Assembly (NCBI GenBank): GCA_022737715.1
Contig: JAIITD010000033.1
Location: forward strand, 1 to 13,689
DNA: 13,689 nt
Direction: 5' to 3'
DNA from: Veillonella sp.
Lineage (GTDB): Bacteria; Bacillota; Negativicutes; Veillonellales; Veillonellaceae
Shown: positions 7,526 through 13,648 of the stretch, piece after piece
How the letters are laid out: every line of letters starts with the position of its first letter
Numbering within the stretch: the first letter of the stretch is position 1
Notes under the pieces: model-generated
What the model saw: the letters and a program-made list of their open reading frames with translations, nothing else
Told to the model about the DNA's origin: nothing
Databases searched by the model: none
Position numbers and translations under genes: made by a program

Positions 7526-8863
7526 TTAATGGATATGTTGTTCCTTGCGTCGCAAACGATACCAGTAGATGAGTGGTACTAAGTATAAGAAGAACGCAAA
7601 GGGTACGTAACCAGCAGGCGAAACATCCATCATAATGACAGGTACGAGTGCCGCAATATTCCATGGCTGTAAGGCCGCAATTAGGATACCGCTATTTTCA
7701 AAGTCTAGCATAACATCTTCGTCATGAATGCGTTCCTTTGCATAGGTAGTACGCATAATCGAATGCGTCATGATTACCGCAATTGCTTGACTACAACCAA
7801 GAGCACCTGTAATAAAAGCAATCAGTACATTTGATGCAAAGAGTTTGGCGCGACCTGATACGTGTTGTAACAGATTGCGAATATCATTCCAAAATCCCAC
7901 GCCTTCAAGCATACCAGAAATGGAACAAGCCATGAATATAGAAAGGGTTGGTATCCACATCGTTTGCAAGCCTCCACCGTGGATAATATCCGCTAGTGGA
8001 TTATAATCAGGTAGATGAAAACCAACTAAGGTAAATTGCAATATATCCATTACGGTATAATTTTGATGGATAATTGCGAGGATGGCTGCTGCCAGTGCAC
8101 TAATACCAATTGGCCAACGTATAGAAAGCTTTGTTGGTAATAAACCAATGACGATAAGAACTGGTATCCATAATGTCCAATGGATATTGAAAACGAAATG
8201 AATCGTATCTGGTAGATAACTGTTAGTATAGTCTAGTGGAAACCATAAGGATAAGAGTAGATACAATACACTGCTGATGATGAGCGCTGGTATGCTATCT
8301 TTCAACATAATCGGTATATTACTATTTACTTTTGTATGCGTTAGAGCTGCTACCAGAGAGGCGCTAGAGGATAGGGGCGAGTTTCTATCGCCTACATAGG
8401 CGCCTGCCATAATGGCACCTGCTACAATATCAATGGGCAGATTACCGGCCTTGGCAATTGTAATTAGTACAATACCTATGGTGCCCACTGTTCCTAACGA
8501 TGTACCCAGCAGCATACTCACACAGGATGTAATTAAAAATGCGCAGATTATGAAAAGATTTGGATTAATCAATTCGATACCAGACGCAATAATCATGGGA
8601 ATAATACCTGATGCTTGCCACATGGCTATCAACCAACCGATGAGCAAAAAGATTTGCATGACCACAATCGAGGTTTTGGCACTCGTCCAGGACATGTGGA
8701 GTAAATCTTTTGGAGTATAGCCTTGCCGATATAGAGCGTAAGCGAAGCACAACCATACGAGGATTAATGCGTAACCAATGGGAACACTCAACATGACAGA
8801 GGACAAAATAATGATGATAGAAACGACTAATGATATCAATAGTCCCATATTATTTGGCATCAT
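7526..8863 (-). CDS. NhaC-family Na+/H+ antiporter-like membrane protein
   Basis: This is a polytopic inner-membrane protein of 445 residues with roughly ten or more hydrophobic helices. It belongs to the Na_H_antiporter (NhaC/MleN) family by the motif GAYVGDRNSPLSSSASLVA (154-172), which matches the family's GAYxGDxxSPLS pattern. Family members exchange Na+ for H+, and some exchange malate and lactate, so the substrate here is open. The residues after SPLS read SSAS where family members I recall usually have DTTN. Start choice: ATG at 8863 follows AAGGG with a 6-nt spacer. An in-frame ATG at 8920, 1 nt after the dapF stop, would add 19 residues and could be translationally coupled, but has no visible ribosome binding site. 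It lies between dapF and fruK in an apparent operon. Confidence 0.85.
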   Translation of the reverse strand: MMPNNMGLLISLVVSIIIILSSVMLSVPIGYALILVWLCFAYALYRQGYTPKDLLHMSWTSAKTSIVVMQIFLLIGWLIAMWQASGIIPMIIASGIELINPNLFIICAFLITSCVSMLLGTSLGTVGTIGIVLITIAKAGNLPIDIVAGAIMAGAYVGDRNSPLSSSASLVAALTHTKVNSNIPIMLKDSIPALIISSVLYLLLSLWFPLDYTNSYLPDTIHFVFNIHWTLWIPVLIVIGLLPTKLSIRWPIGISALAAAILAIIHQNYTVMDILQFTLVGFHLPDYNPLADIIHGGGLQTMWIPTLSIFMACSISGMLEGVGFWNDIRNLLQHVSGRAKLFASNVLIAFITGALGCSQAIAVIMTHSIMRTTYAKERIHDEDVMLDFENSGILIAALQPWNIAALVPVIMMDVSPAGYVPFAFFLYLVPLIYWYRLRRKEQHIH

Positions 8864-8921
8864 GGTGCGCCCTTGTTTATATTTCAGATAGGCCTGTAAT
8901 AGTAATTGTAACCACTTCATA

Positions 8922-9755
8922 TTATTCGATAGGAAGTTCTGTTTCGAATACTTCCTCAGCAGGGCCCGTCATAAGAACCGTGCCATCCTCCAAATAACTG
9001 ATGTGTAACGTGCCAAGATATAATTCTACATCGACCTCGCGACCTGTAAGGCCTTTTTCGTGGGACATGACCGCAGATGCGCAAGAACCCGTACCGCATG
9101 CAAGCGTAGCGCCAGCACCGCGTTCCCAAGTGCGGACCTTAATATGATGGTCGTTTACGACCTCGATATAGTTCACATTTGTATTGGATGGGAATGCATC
9201 GTGTTTCTCAAGAATCGGACCTTGTGTTGTAACCGGTGCTTTAGTGATGTCGTCCACAAAAACTTCTGTGTGAGGTACACCGAGAAGAACGGAACTTACC
9301 GTTACTGTTTCGCCATTTACATCGAGGTTTACATCGATGACCTTATCCATGGTTACATTCATAGGAATATCTTTACTGTTAAAGAATGGTTTGCCCATAT
9401 CTACTGTCACTTGTGTAACAATGCCATTTTCAATGGTTAACGTTGGTTTCATAACGCCCGCTAATGTTTCAATTGTGAAAGTAGTATCTTTGATTTCTCC
9501 ATGTTCATACGCGTATTTAGCAAAGCAACGAATGCCATTACCGCACATTTCTGCTTCGCTGCCGTCAGAGTTGATGATACGCATGCGTACGTCACACGTA
9601 TTGGATGGCACAACGATTACAAGACCATCGGCGCCGATGCCTGTACGACGGTCGCAGAGGCGGATGGCGAGATCCGTATAATCTTTATTGGCCCCTTGTG
9701 GGTCAGAAAAGAGGATAAAATCGTTGCCGAGGCCATGCATTTTTGTTAATTTCAT
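8922..9755 (-). CDS. dapF: Diaminopimelate epimerase
   Basis: DapF converts LL-diaminopimelate to meso-diaminopimelate in the cytoplasm, for lysine synthesis and peptidoglycan cross-links. The chosen start gives 277 residues, the usual length, and begins MKLTKMHGLGNDFIL. AGGAG lies 5 nt before this ATG, while an upstream in-frame ATG (9779) adds eight atypical residues. Both catalytic cysteines are present: Cys71 in EMCGNGIRCFAKY and Cys220 in ACGTGSCASAV. The substrate-binding ERGAGAT precedes the second, and TGPAEEVF closes the protein. It is the first gene of the minus-strand cluster and is transcribed away from ptsI from a shared 203-bp control region. Its grouping with fructose genes has no metabolic explanation I can see. 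Confidence 0.97.
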   Translation of the reverse strand: MKLTKMHGLGNDFILFSDPQGANKDYTDLAIRLCDRRTGIGADGLVIVVPSNTCDVRMRIINSDGSEAEMCGNGIRCFAKYAYEHGEIKDTTFTIETLAGVMKPTLTIENGIVTQVTVDMGKPFFNSKDIPMNVTMDKVIDVNLDVNGETVTVSSVLLGVPHTEVFVDDITKAPVTTQGPILEKHDAFPSNTNVNYIEVVNDHHIKVRTWERGAGATLACGTGSCASAVMSHEKGLTGREVDVELYLGTLHISYLEDGTVLMTGPAEEVFETELPIE

Positions 9756-9807
9756 ACATACTCCTATTCGAGGTCGCACTATACATGCGACTATTCCTTA
9801 CAATAGA

Positions 9808-9841
9808 GTAGACTTTCACTATGATACGCGTGAAAGTCTAC
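9808..9841. promoter_or_regulatory. 12-bp inverted repeat in the dapF leader
   Basis: GTAGACTTTCAC (9808-9819) and GTGAAAGTCTAC (9830-9841) are a perfect 12-bp inverted repeat with a 10-bp spacer. There is no T-run on either strand, so it is not an intrinsic terminator. It lies downstream of the predicted dapF promoter, within the expected 5' UTR, and upstream of the ptsI promoter. It could be a protein operator or an mRNA hairpin. The regulator is unknown. Confidence 0.6.
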
Positions 9842-9863
9842 GGTTAACTATATATAATATAAC

Positions 9864-9872
9864 ATTATAACA
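9864..9872 (-). promoter_or_regulatory. Candidate extended -10 promoter for the dapF operon
   Basis: Read on the minus strand, TGTTATAAT is a perfect extended -10 element. No convincing -35 box precedes it. Transcription would start near 9857 and give a leader of about 100 nt before dapF that contains the 12-bp inverted repeat. Confidence 0.5.
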
Positions 9873-9892
9873 CAGAATAGGGTCTCTCTTTA

Positions 9893-9922
9893 TTGTTCAA
9901 TGTAAAAATGTTAAAATATAAT
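9893..9922 (+). promoter_or_regulatory. Promoter for ptsI
   Basis: TTGTTC (9893-9898) and a perfect TATAAT (9917-9922) are separated by 18 bp. Transcription would start near 9929, about 30 nt before the ptsI ATG. AGAGGA lies in the leader at a suitable distance from the start codon. Confidence 0.65.
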
Positions 9923-9958
9923 GTAATGTAGTTTATAAGTATAGAAAGAGGATCACAC

Positions 9959-11686
9959 ATGCGAATTCAAGGGATTTCTGGATCTCGAGGCGTTGCTGTT
10001 GGCAATGTGTACAAATATATACAAGAAGAAATCGTTATACCTGATTATGAGGTAGCCGATGACCAAGTAGAGGCTGAAATTGCTAAGTTTGCGAGCGCTA
10101 TGGCCGCTACCCTTAAACAATTAGATACGATTCGTCAAAAAGCATTGGTTGATATGGGGGCAGATGAGGCTGCTATTTTTGAAGCGCATATGCAAATCGC
10201 GCAAGACCCATCCTTATCTGATGGTATCAAGTCCCTTGTAGAAACTGCAAAGATGAACGTCGTAGCTGCTACGGCGCAAACGATAGAAACCTTTGCGGCT
10301 ATTTTCATTGGTATGGACGATCCATATATGCGTGAACGTGGTGCAGATATTAAAGATATTGGCGACCGTTTGATGCGGAACATGCTTGGTATGAACCCAC
10401 GCGGTTTATCTCATATTTCCGGTGAGGTTATCATCGTGGCTCATGATTTGGCCCCATCTGATACGGCTTCACTAGATAAAAATGTTGTAAAAGGTATCGT
10501 CACAGCTGCTGGTGGTCCTACATCTCATGCGGCTATTATGGCGCGTACCTTAGAAATTCCTGCTGTTATGGGCGTTGGCGATATTGAAAGCTTTACTGAC
10601 GATGTGCGTGCTGTTGTACTGGGCACTGATGGTGAAGTCATTACGGAACCATCCGATGAAGAATGGGAACGTTATACAAAAGAAGCAGCAGATTTCCAAG
10701 ACGAATTGAAGCGCTTAAAGGACTCTGCTAATTTAGAAGCCGTTACAAAAGACGGACACCATGTTGATTTATTTGGCAATATTGGTAAATCCAAGGATGC
10801 AGAACACGCATTGACCATGGGCGCTCAAGGTATCGGCTTATATCGTACCGAGTTCTTATACATGGAAAATGATGAATTGCCTACAGAAGATGTGCAATTT
10901 GAACAATATAAACAAGTAGCAGAGAGTATGAAAGGCCAACCTGTCATCATTCGTACCATGGATATCGGTGGTGACAAGGAATTAAAATGTCTAGATTTAC
11001 CAGAAGAAATGAATCCATTCCTCGGGTATCGTGCCATTCGTATCTCCTTGAATCGACCTGATATTTTTAAGGTTCAATTACGTGCACTCCTTCGGGCTAG
11101 TGCATTTGGCGATATTCACATCATGTATCCTATGATTGCATCTGTAGAAGAGGTTAAAGCGGCCAATGCTATGCTCGACGAATGCAAGGAAGAGTTGACA
11201 GCTGAAGGTGTGGCTTTCAATAAAGATATCAAAGTAGGTATCATGATTGAGGTCCCTGCGGCAGCCGTTATTTCCCCAATTTTGGCTAAATATGTAGATT
11301 TCTTTAGTATCGGTACCAATGACCTTTGCCAATATACCTTGGCGGTAGACCGTATGAATGAGGCTATCGGCAATTTATATCAACCATTGCATCCTGGTGT
11401 ATTGCGCCTTATCAAACACGTAATTGATGCGAGTCACGAACAAGGTAAATTTACCGGTATGTGCGGTGAGTTAGCTGGTGATCCAGTAGCAACTATGATT
11501 TTATTGGGCTTAGGACTTGATGAATTCTCTATGACGGCATCATCCATTCCATTGATTAAAAATATTTTGCGCTCTGTTACAAAGGCAGAATGTGAAGAAT
11601 TTGCTCAAAAAGCATTGACGATGGATACAGCTGAAGAAATTACAGCTTATGCAAAATCATTGCTCGCTGAAAAAGGTTTGGCATAG
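9959..11686 (+). CDS. ptsI: PTS enzyme I (phosphoenolpyruvate-protein phosphotransferase)
   Basis: Enzyme I takes phosphate from phosphoenolpyruvate and passes it to HPr, the first step for all PTS sugars. The 575 residues match the family length of about 570-575. The N-terminal HPr-binding and phosphohistidine half carries GGPTSHAAIMAR with active His190. The C-terminal PEP-binding barrel has Arg296 (GLYRTEFL), Arg332 (IIRTMDIGGDK), the metal-binding segment around EVPAA (431-435), IGTNDLCQY (451-459) and catalytic Cys502 in GMCGELAGD. All residues needed for activity are present. The gene has its own promoter, runs divergently from dapF, and is followed after 114 bp by ptsH. This order is the reverse of the common ptsH-ptsI arrangement. 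No terminator lies between them, so read-through into ptsH is likely. Confidence 0.98.
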   Translation: MRIQGISGSRGVAVGNVYKYIQEEIVIPDYEVADDQVEAEIAKFASAMAATLKQLDTIRQKALVDMGADEAAIFEAHMQIAQDPSLSDGIKSLVETAKMNVVAATAQTIETFAAIFIGMDDPYMRERGADIKDIGDRLMRNMLGMNPRGLSHISGEVIIVAHDLAPSDTASLDKNVVKGIVTAAGGPTSHAAIMARTLEIPAVMGVGDIESFTDDVRAVVLGTDGEVITEPSDEEWERYTKEAADFQDELKRLKDSANLEAVTKDGHHVDLFGNIGKSKDAEHALTMGAQGIGLYRTEFLYMENDELPTEDVQFEQYKQVAESMKGQPVIIRTMDIGGDKELKCLDLPEEMNPFLGYRAIRISLNRPDIFKVQLRALLRASAFGDIHIMYPMIASVEEVKAANAMLDECKEELTAEGVAFNKDIKVGIMIEVPAAAVISPILAKYVDFFSIGTNDLCQYTLAVDRMNEAIGNLYQPLHPGVLRLIKHVIDASHEQGKFTGMCGELAGDPVATMILLGLGLDEFSMTASSIPLIKNILRSVTKAECEEFAQKALTMDTAEEITAYAKSLLAEKGLA

Positions 11687-11710
11687 GCAATAGCTTTCTT
11701 AAAAACAAAC

Positions 11711-11740
11711 TTGAATTTAATAGGGGTAAACTGATACAAT
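11711..11740 (+). promoter_or_regulatory. Candidate promoter for ptsH
   Basis: TTGAAT (11711-11716) and TACAAT (11735-11740) are 18 bp apart in the ptsI-ptsH gap. Transcription would begin near 11747, leaving a leader of about 54 nt. A separate promoter would allow HPr to be made in excess over enzyme I. Confidence 0.55.
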
Positions 11741-11800
11741 ACCTATATTAATAGCAAAGATATTAGGCGTTTTTGTGCGCTCCGTAGAAAGAGGTAACTC

Positions 11801-12061
11801 ATGAAAGAAGTAACAGTAGAAATCACAAACGAATCTGGTTTGCATGCTCGTCCTGCAACAGCATTTACACAATTGGCTGCAAAATTTGCGTCCAAATTGA
11901 CAATCGCAGCAAATGGTAAAACAGCAGATGCTAAATCCATTTTGACTGTGTTGACATTAGGTGCAACAAAAGGTACATCCGTAGTATTAACTGCTGATGG
12001 TGCAGACGAAGATGATGCATTAGCAGCACTTAGCGAGTTCTTAACAACGAACCACGATTAA
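11801..12061 (+). CDS. ptsH: Phosphocarrier protein HPr
   Basis: HPr is the small cytoplasmic carrier that moves phosphate from enzyme I to sugar-specific EII proteins such as FruA. The 86 residues match the family. The active-site motif is GLHARPATAF with His15. The regulatory site is Ser46 in AKSILTVLTLGATKG, as in Gram-positive HPr proteins that are phosphorylated by HPr kinase/phosphorylase for carbon catabolite control. The presence of Ser46 suggests, but does not prove, that such a kinase exists elsewhere in the genome. AGAGG precedes the ATG with an 8-nt spacer. The gene is followed directly by a strong terminator shared with the convergent repressor gene. Confidence 0.97.
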   Translation: MKEVTVEITNESGLHARPATAFTQLAAKFASKLTIAANGKTADAKSILTVLTLGATKGTSVVLTADGADEDDALAALSEFLTTNHD

Positions 12062-12066
12062 TACGC

Positions 12067-12107
12067 AAAAGAGGCAATACCCTAATCATTAGGATATTGC
12101 CTCTTTT
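12067..12107. terminator. Bidirectional terminator between ptsH and the CsoR-family gene
   Basis: Arms 12067-12085 and 12089-12107 form a 19-bp stem with one C-A mismatch and a TCA loop. The arms contain AAAAGAGGCAATA and TATTGCCTCTTTT. The plus strand ends in TTTTT right after the ptsH stop. The minus strand ends in TTTT. The stem abuts the stop codon of the convergent gene, so one structure serves both. Confidence 0.92.
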
Positions 12108-12385
12108 TATTTTCCCATATTGGCGAAACGCTCTACAGCAACTGTAAAGTCATTAATTGTTTTATCTACATCACCATGTTGTATACCATCGCGTACACAA
12201 TGGTTGATATGTCCTTCGAGGACCACTTGGCCAACCTTATGCAACGCGGATTTGGCTGCATTGATTTGGGCTAGTACATCTTCACAAGGAATGTCTTCTT
12301 CAATCATTCGATCAATAGCTTGCACTTGACCTAAAATTTTACGCAATCGACGATGTAGATTGTCTGAATCCATACACTGTTTCAT
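12107..12385 (-). CDS. CsoR/FrmR-family metal-sensing transcriptional repressor
   Basis: This 92-residue, all-helical DNA-binding repressor belongs to the family (Pfam Trns_repr_metal) that includes CsoR (copper), RcnR (nickel/cobalt), FrmR (formaldehyde) and CstR (sulfur). The family core is visible: LHRRLRKILGQVQAIDRMIE (10-29), PCEDVLAQINAAKSAL (33-48) and LEGHINHCV (56-64). Candidate ligands are Cys34, His59 and Cys63, the Cys-His-Cys pattern of copper-sensing CsoR rather than Cys-His-His (RcnR) or Cys-Cys (CstR). The copper assignment is inference. In CsoR proteins I recall, the residue before the first Cys is often Tyr, while here it is Pro33. GGAGG lies 6 nt before the ATG. No copper ATPase or chaperone gene is nearby in this window, so its targets lie elsewhere or it regulates itself. 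Confidence 0.9.
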   Translation of the reverse strand: MKQCMDSDNLHRRLRKILGQVQAIDRMIEEDIPCEDVLAQINAAKSALHKVGQVVLEGHINHCVRDGIQHGDVDKTINDFTVAVERFANMGK

Positions 12386-12424
12386 AATACTCCTCCAATT
12401 TGGGCATGCTTCATCATCTTATCT

Positions 12425-12430
12425 ATTATA
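12425..12430 (-). promoter_or_regulatory. Candidate -10 box for the CsoR-family gene
   Basis: On the minus strand this reads TATAAT. The hexamer 17 bp upstream is TGTATT, a poor -35. Transcription would begin near 12418, about 33 nt before the ATG. The weak -35 lowers confidence. Confidence 0.4.
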
Positions 12431-12492
12431 CGACAATATGGTTAACAAATACAATACATAGAGGTATGCTAAAAATAGATAACTTATGATAC

Positions 12493-12520
12493 AATACAAT
12501 CAATATATATTAGTTGTATT
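12493..12520. promoter_or_regulatory. Dyad before the glycosyltransferase gene
   Basis: AATACAA (12493-12499) and TTGTATT (12514-12520) are inverted with a 14-bp spacer. A weak promoter pair, TTATGA (12484-12489) and TATATT (12506-12511) with 16-bp spacing, lies across it. If that promoter is used, the dyad would bracket the -10 and start site. The arms are AT-rich, so chance occurrence is quite possible. Confidence 0.3.
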
Positions 12521-12587
12521 ATAGGGATGTCGTTTGTGAAAGTTTGTATACTTAAAAGCCTGCTGTAAGGCAGATATAGGTGAATCT

Positions 12588-13388
12588 ATGTTTATATTTC
12601 GAATAGTGCGCCGATTAGTTCTTATCATTTGTATCGTGCTAGGGGCTATATATGCGTATGATACGTATCAAAGTTATCAAGGAACAAATCGCGTCAGTAA
12701 GGCCCATACAACTGTAGAACAGGCTATTGAAGAAAATGAAGATACCCTAAGTCGTTGGGACCGTGTGTATCGTGTATTTACTTTCCGAGAAAAGGTTGAC
12801 AGTGCACTACAACAACGGGTGCCAAAAGATAAATGGGTCAAGTCTGAAAGCATTCCTGATAATGCAAAACGGGCTCTAGTGGCTATTGAAGATAAGCGTT
12901 ATTACAAGCATGGCGCTATTGATGTGCTCGGTGTAACGCGTGCTTTTTATGTTAATAGTGTTGCTGGTGAAACCGTTGAGGGTGGTAGCACAATTACCCA
13001 ACAATTAGTAAAAAATTTATTTCTGTCGTCAAAACGGACGATGTCGCGTAAAGCGGAGGAAGCTATTCTAGCGGTAGAGATGGAGCATTACTATAGTAAA
13101 GATGAAATTTTAACCATGTATTTGAATACGGTCTATTATGGACATAATTATTATGGTATAAAAGAGGCTGCTGAAGGGTACTTTGGTACTAGTCCTAGTC
13201 GTTTGACCTTAGGCCAATGTGCCATGCTAGCGGCTTTACCAAATGCACCATCCTATTTGGATCCTTATGAAAACTACAAAGGAGCAAAAGCTCGACAAAA
13301 ATTAGTTCTTGCGCAAATGGTAGATCAAGGCATGATATCTCAAGCTGAGGCAGATTATGCATATAAGCAGGATCTTGGTATAAAATAA
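12588..13388 (+). CDS. Monofunctional peptidoglycan glycosyltransferase (GT51)
   Basis: This enzyme polymerises lipid II into glycan strands on the outer face of the inner membrane. The 266 residues have one N-terminal membrane helix (about 8-25) and the GT51 motifs in order: EDKRYYKHGAID with first catalytic Glu101, GGSTITQQLVKNLF (132-145), RKAEE with second Glu158, KDEILTMYLNTVYYG (171-185) and EAAEGYFG (193-200). There is no transpeptidase domain, and the frame ends at a plain stop followed by a terminator. The C-terminal 45 residues, from AALPNAPSYLDPYENY on, resemble the segment after the GT domain in bifunctional class A penicillin-binding proteins. AGGTG lies 5 nt before the ATG. It is apparently monocistronic. 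Confidence 0.93.
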   Translation: MFIFRIVRRLVLIICIVLGAIYAYDTYQSYQGTNRVSKAHTTVEQAIEENEDTLSRWDRVYRVFTFREKVDSALQQRVPKDKWVKSESIPDNAKRALVAIEDKRYYKHGAIDVLGVTRAFYVNSVAGETVEGGSTITQQLVKNLFLSSKRTMSRKAEEAILAVEMEHYYSKDEILTMYLNTVYYGHNYYGIKEAAEGYFGTSPSRLTLGQCAMLAALPNAPSYLDPYENYKGAKARQKLVLAQMVDQGMISQAEADYAYKQDLGIK

Positions 13389-13415
13389 TATATCCTTTAA
13401 TATGACACTACATAG

Positions 13416-13458
13416 AAAACAATCATGGTGCTATACGTACTTGCATCATGATTGTTTT
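13416..13458 (+). terminator. Terminator after the glycosyltransferase gene
   Basis: AAAACAATCATGGTGC (13416-13431) pairs with GCATCATGATTGTTTT (13443-13458) over 16 bp, with one G-U pair and an 11-nt loop. TTTTTATTT follows. It lies 28 nt after the stop codon at 13388 and isolates the gene from argG. Confidence 0.9.
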
Positions 13459-13516
13459 TATTTACATATATTGTTCGTAAACTAAATATATTATATAATT
13501 GAATAAAATTTCTGCT

Positions 13517-13534
13517 TGCATTTATAAATATGCA
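13517..13534. promoter_or_regulatory. ARG-box-like palindrome upstream of argG
   Basis: TGCAT (13517-13521) and ATGCA (13530-13534) flank TTATAAAT. An AT-rich centre between inverted 5-mers resembles arginine-repressor (ArgR) boxes, whose E. coli consensus core is TGAAT-N4-ATTCA. Here the spacing is N8, so the match is imperfect. Its place before argG is the main support. Confidence 0.3.
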
Positions 13535-13591
13535 GTGATATACTAACACCTGTAGTCGATAAGACATGAAGAATTCATAATGGATTCGTAG

Positions 13592-13628
13592 TATAATAAT
13601 AAATGGTATGAATCATACCTAGTATAAT
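13592..13628 (+). promoter_or_regulatory. Candidate argG promoter region with operator dyad
   Basis: Two copies of AGTATAAT (13590-13597 and 13621-13628), each containing a perfect -10 hexamer, flank the 15-bp dyad GGTATGAATCATACC (13605-13619), which has 7-bp arms around a single central base. Neither -10 has a good -35. If the second -10 is used, the dyad sits between -35 and -10, a classic repressor position. An ArgR operator is the natural guess before argG, but the dyad does not match the ARG-box consensus well. Confidence 0.5.
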
Positions 13629-13648
13629 TTAGTTTATGAGGTGTTATC

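Noticed and set aside
9060..9681. Plus-strand frames of 126 and 114 codons over dapF
   Set aside because: Both overlap the strongly supported dapF gene, which has both catalytic cysteines, and neither resembles a known protein.
9756..9779. N-terminal extension of dapF from an upstream ATG
   Set aside because: The eight added residues are atypical for DapF, and AGGAG is spaced correctly for the downstream ATG at 9755.
9808..9841. The dapF leader inverted repeat as an intrinsic terminator
   Set aside because: No T-run follows the stem on either strand, and it lies upstream of, not after, the genes on both sides.
13389..13415. Possible frameshifted remains of a transpeptidase domain after the glycosyltransferase
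   Set aside because: Only 27 bp separate the stop codon from an intact terminator, and no penicillin-binding motif (SxxK, SxN, KTG) appears downstream in any frame.
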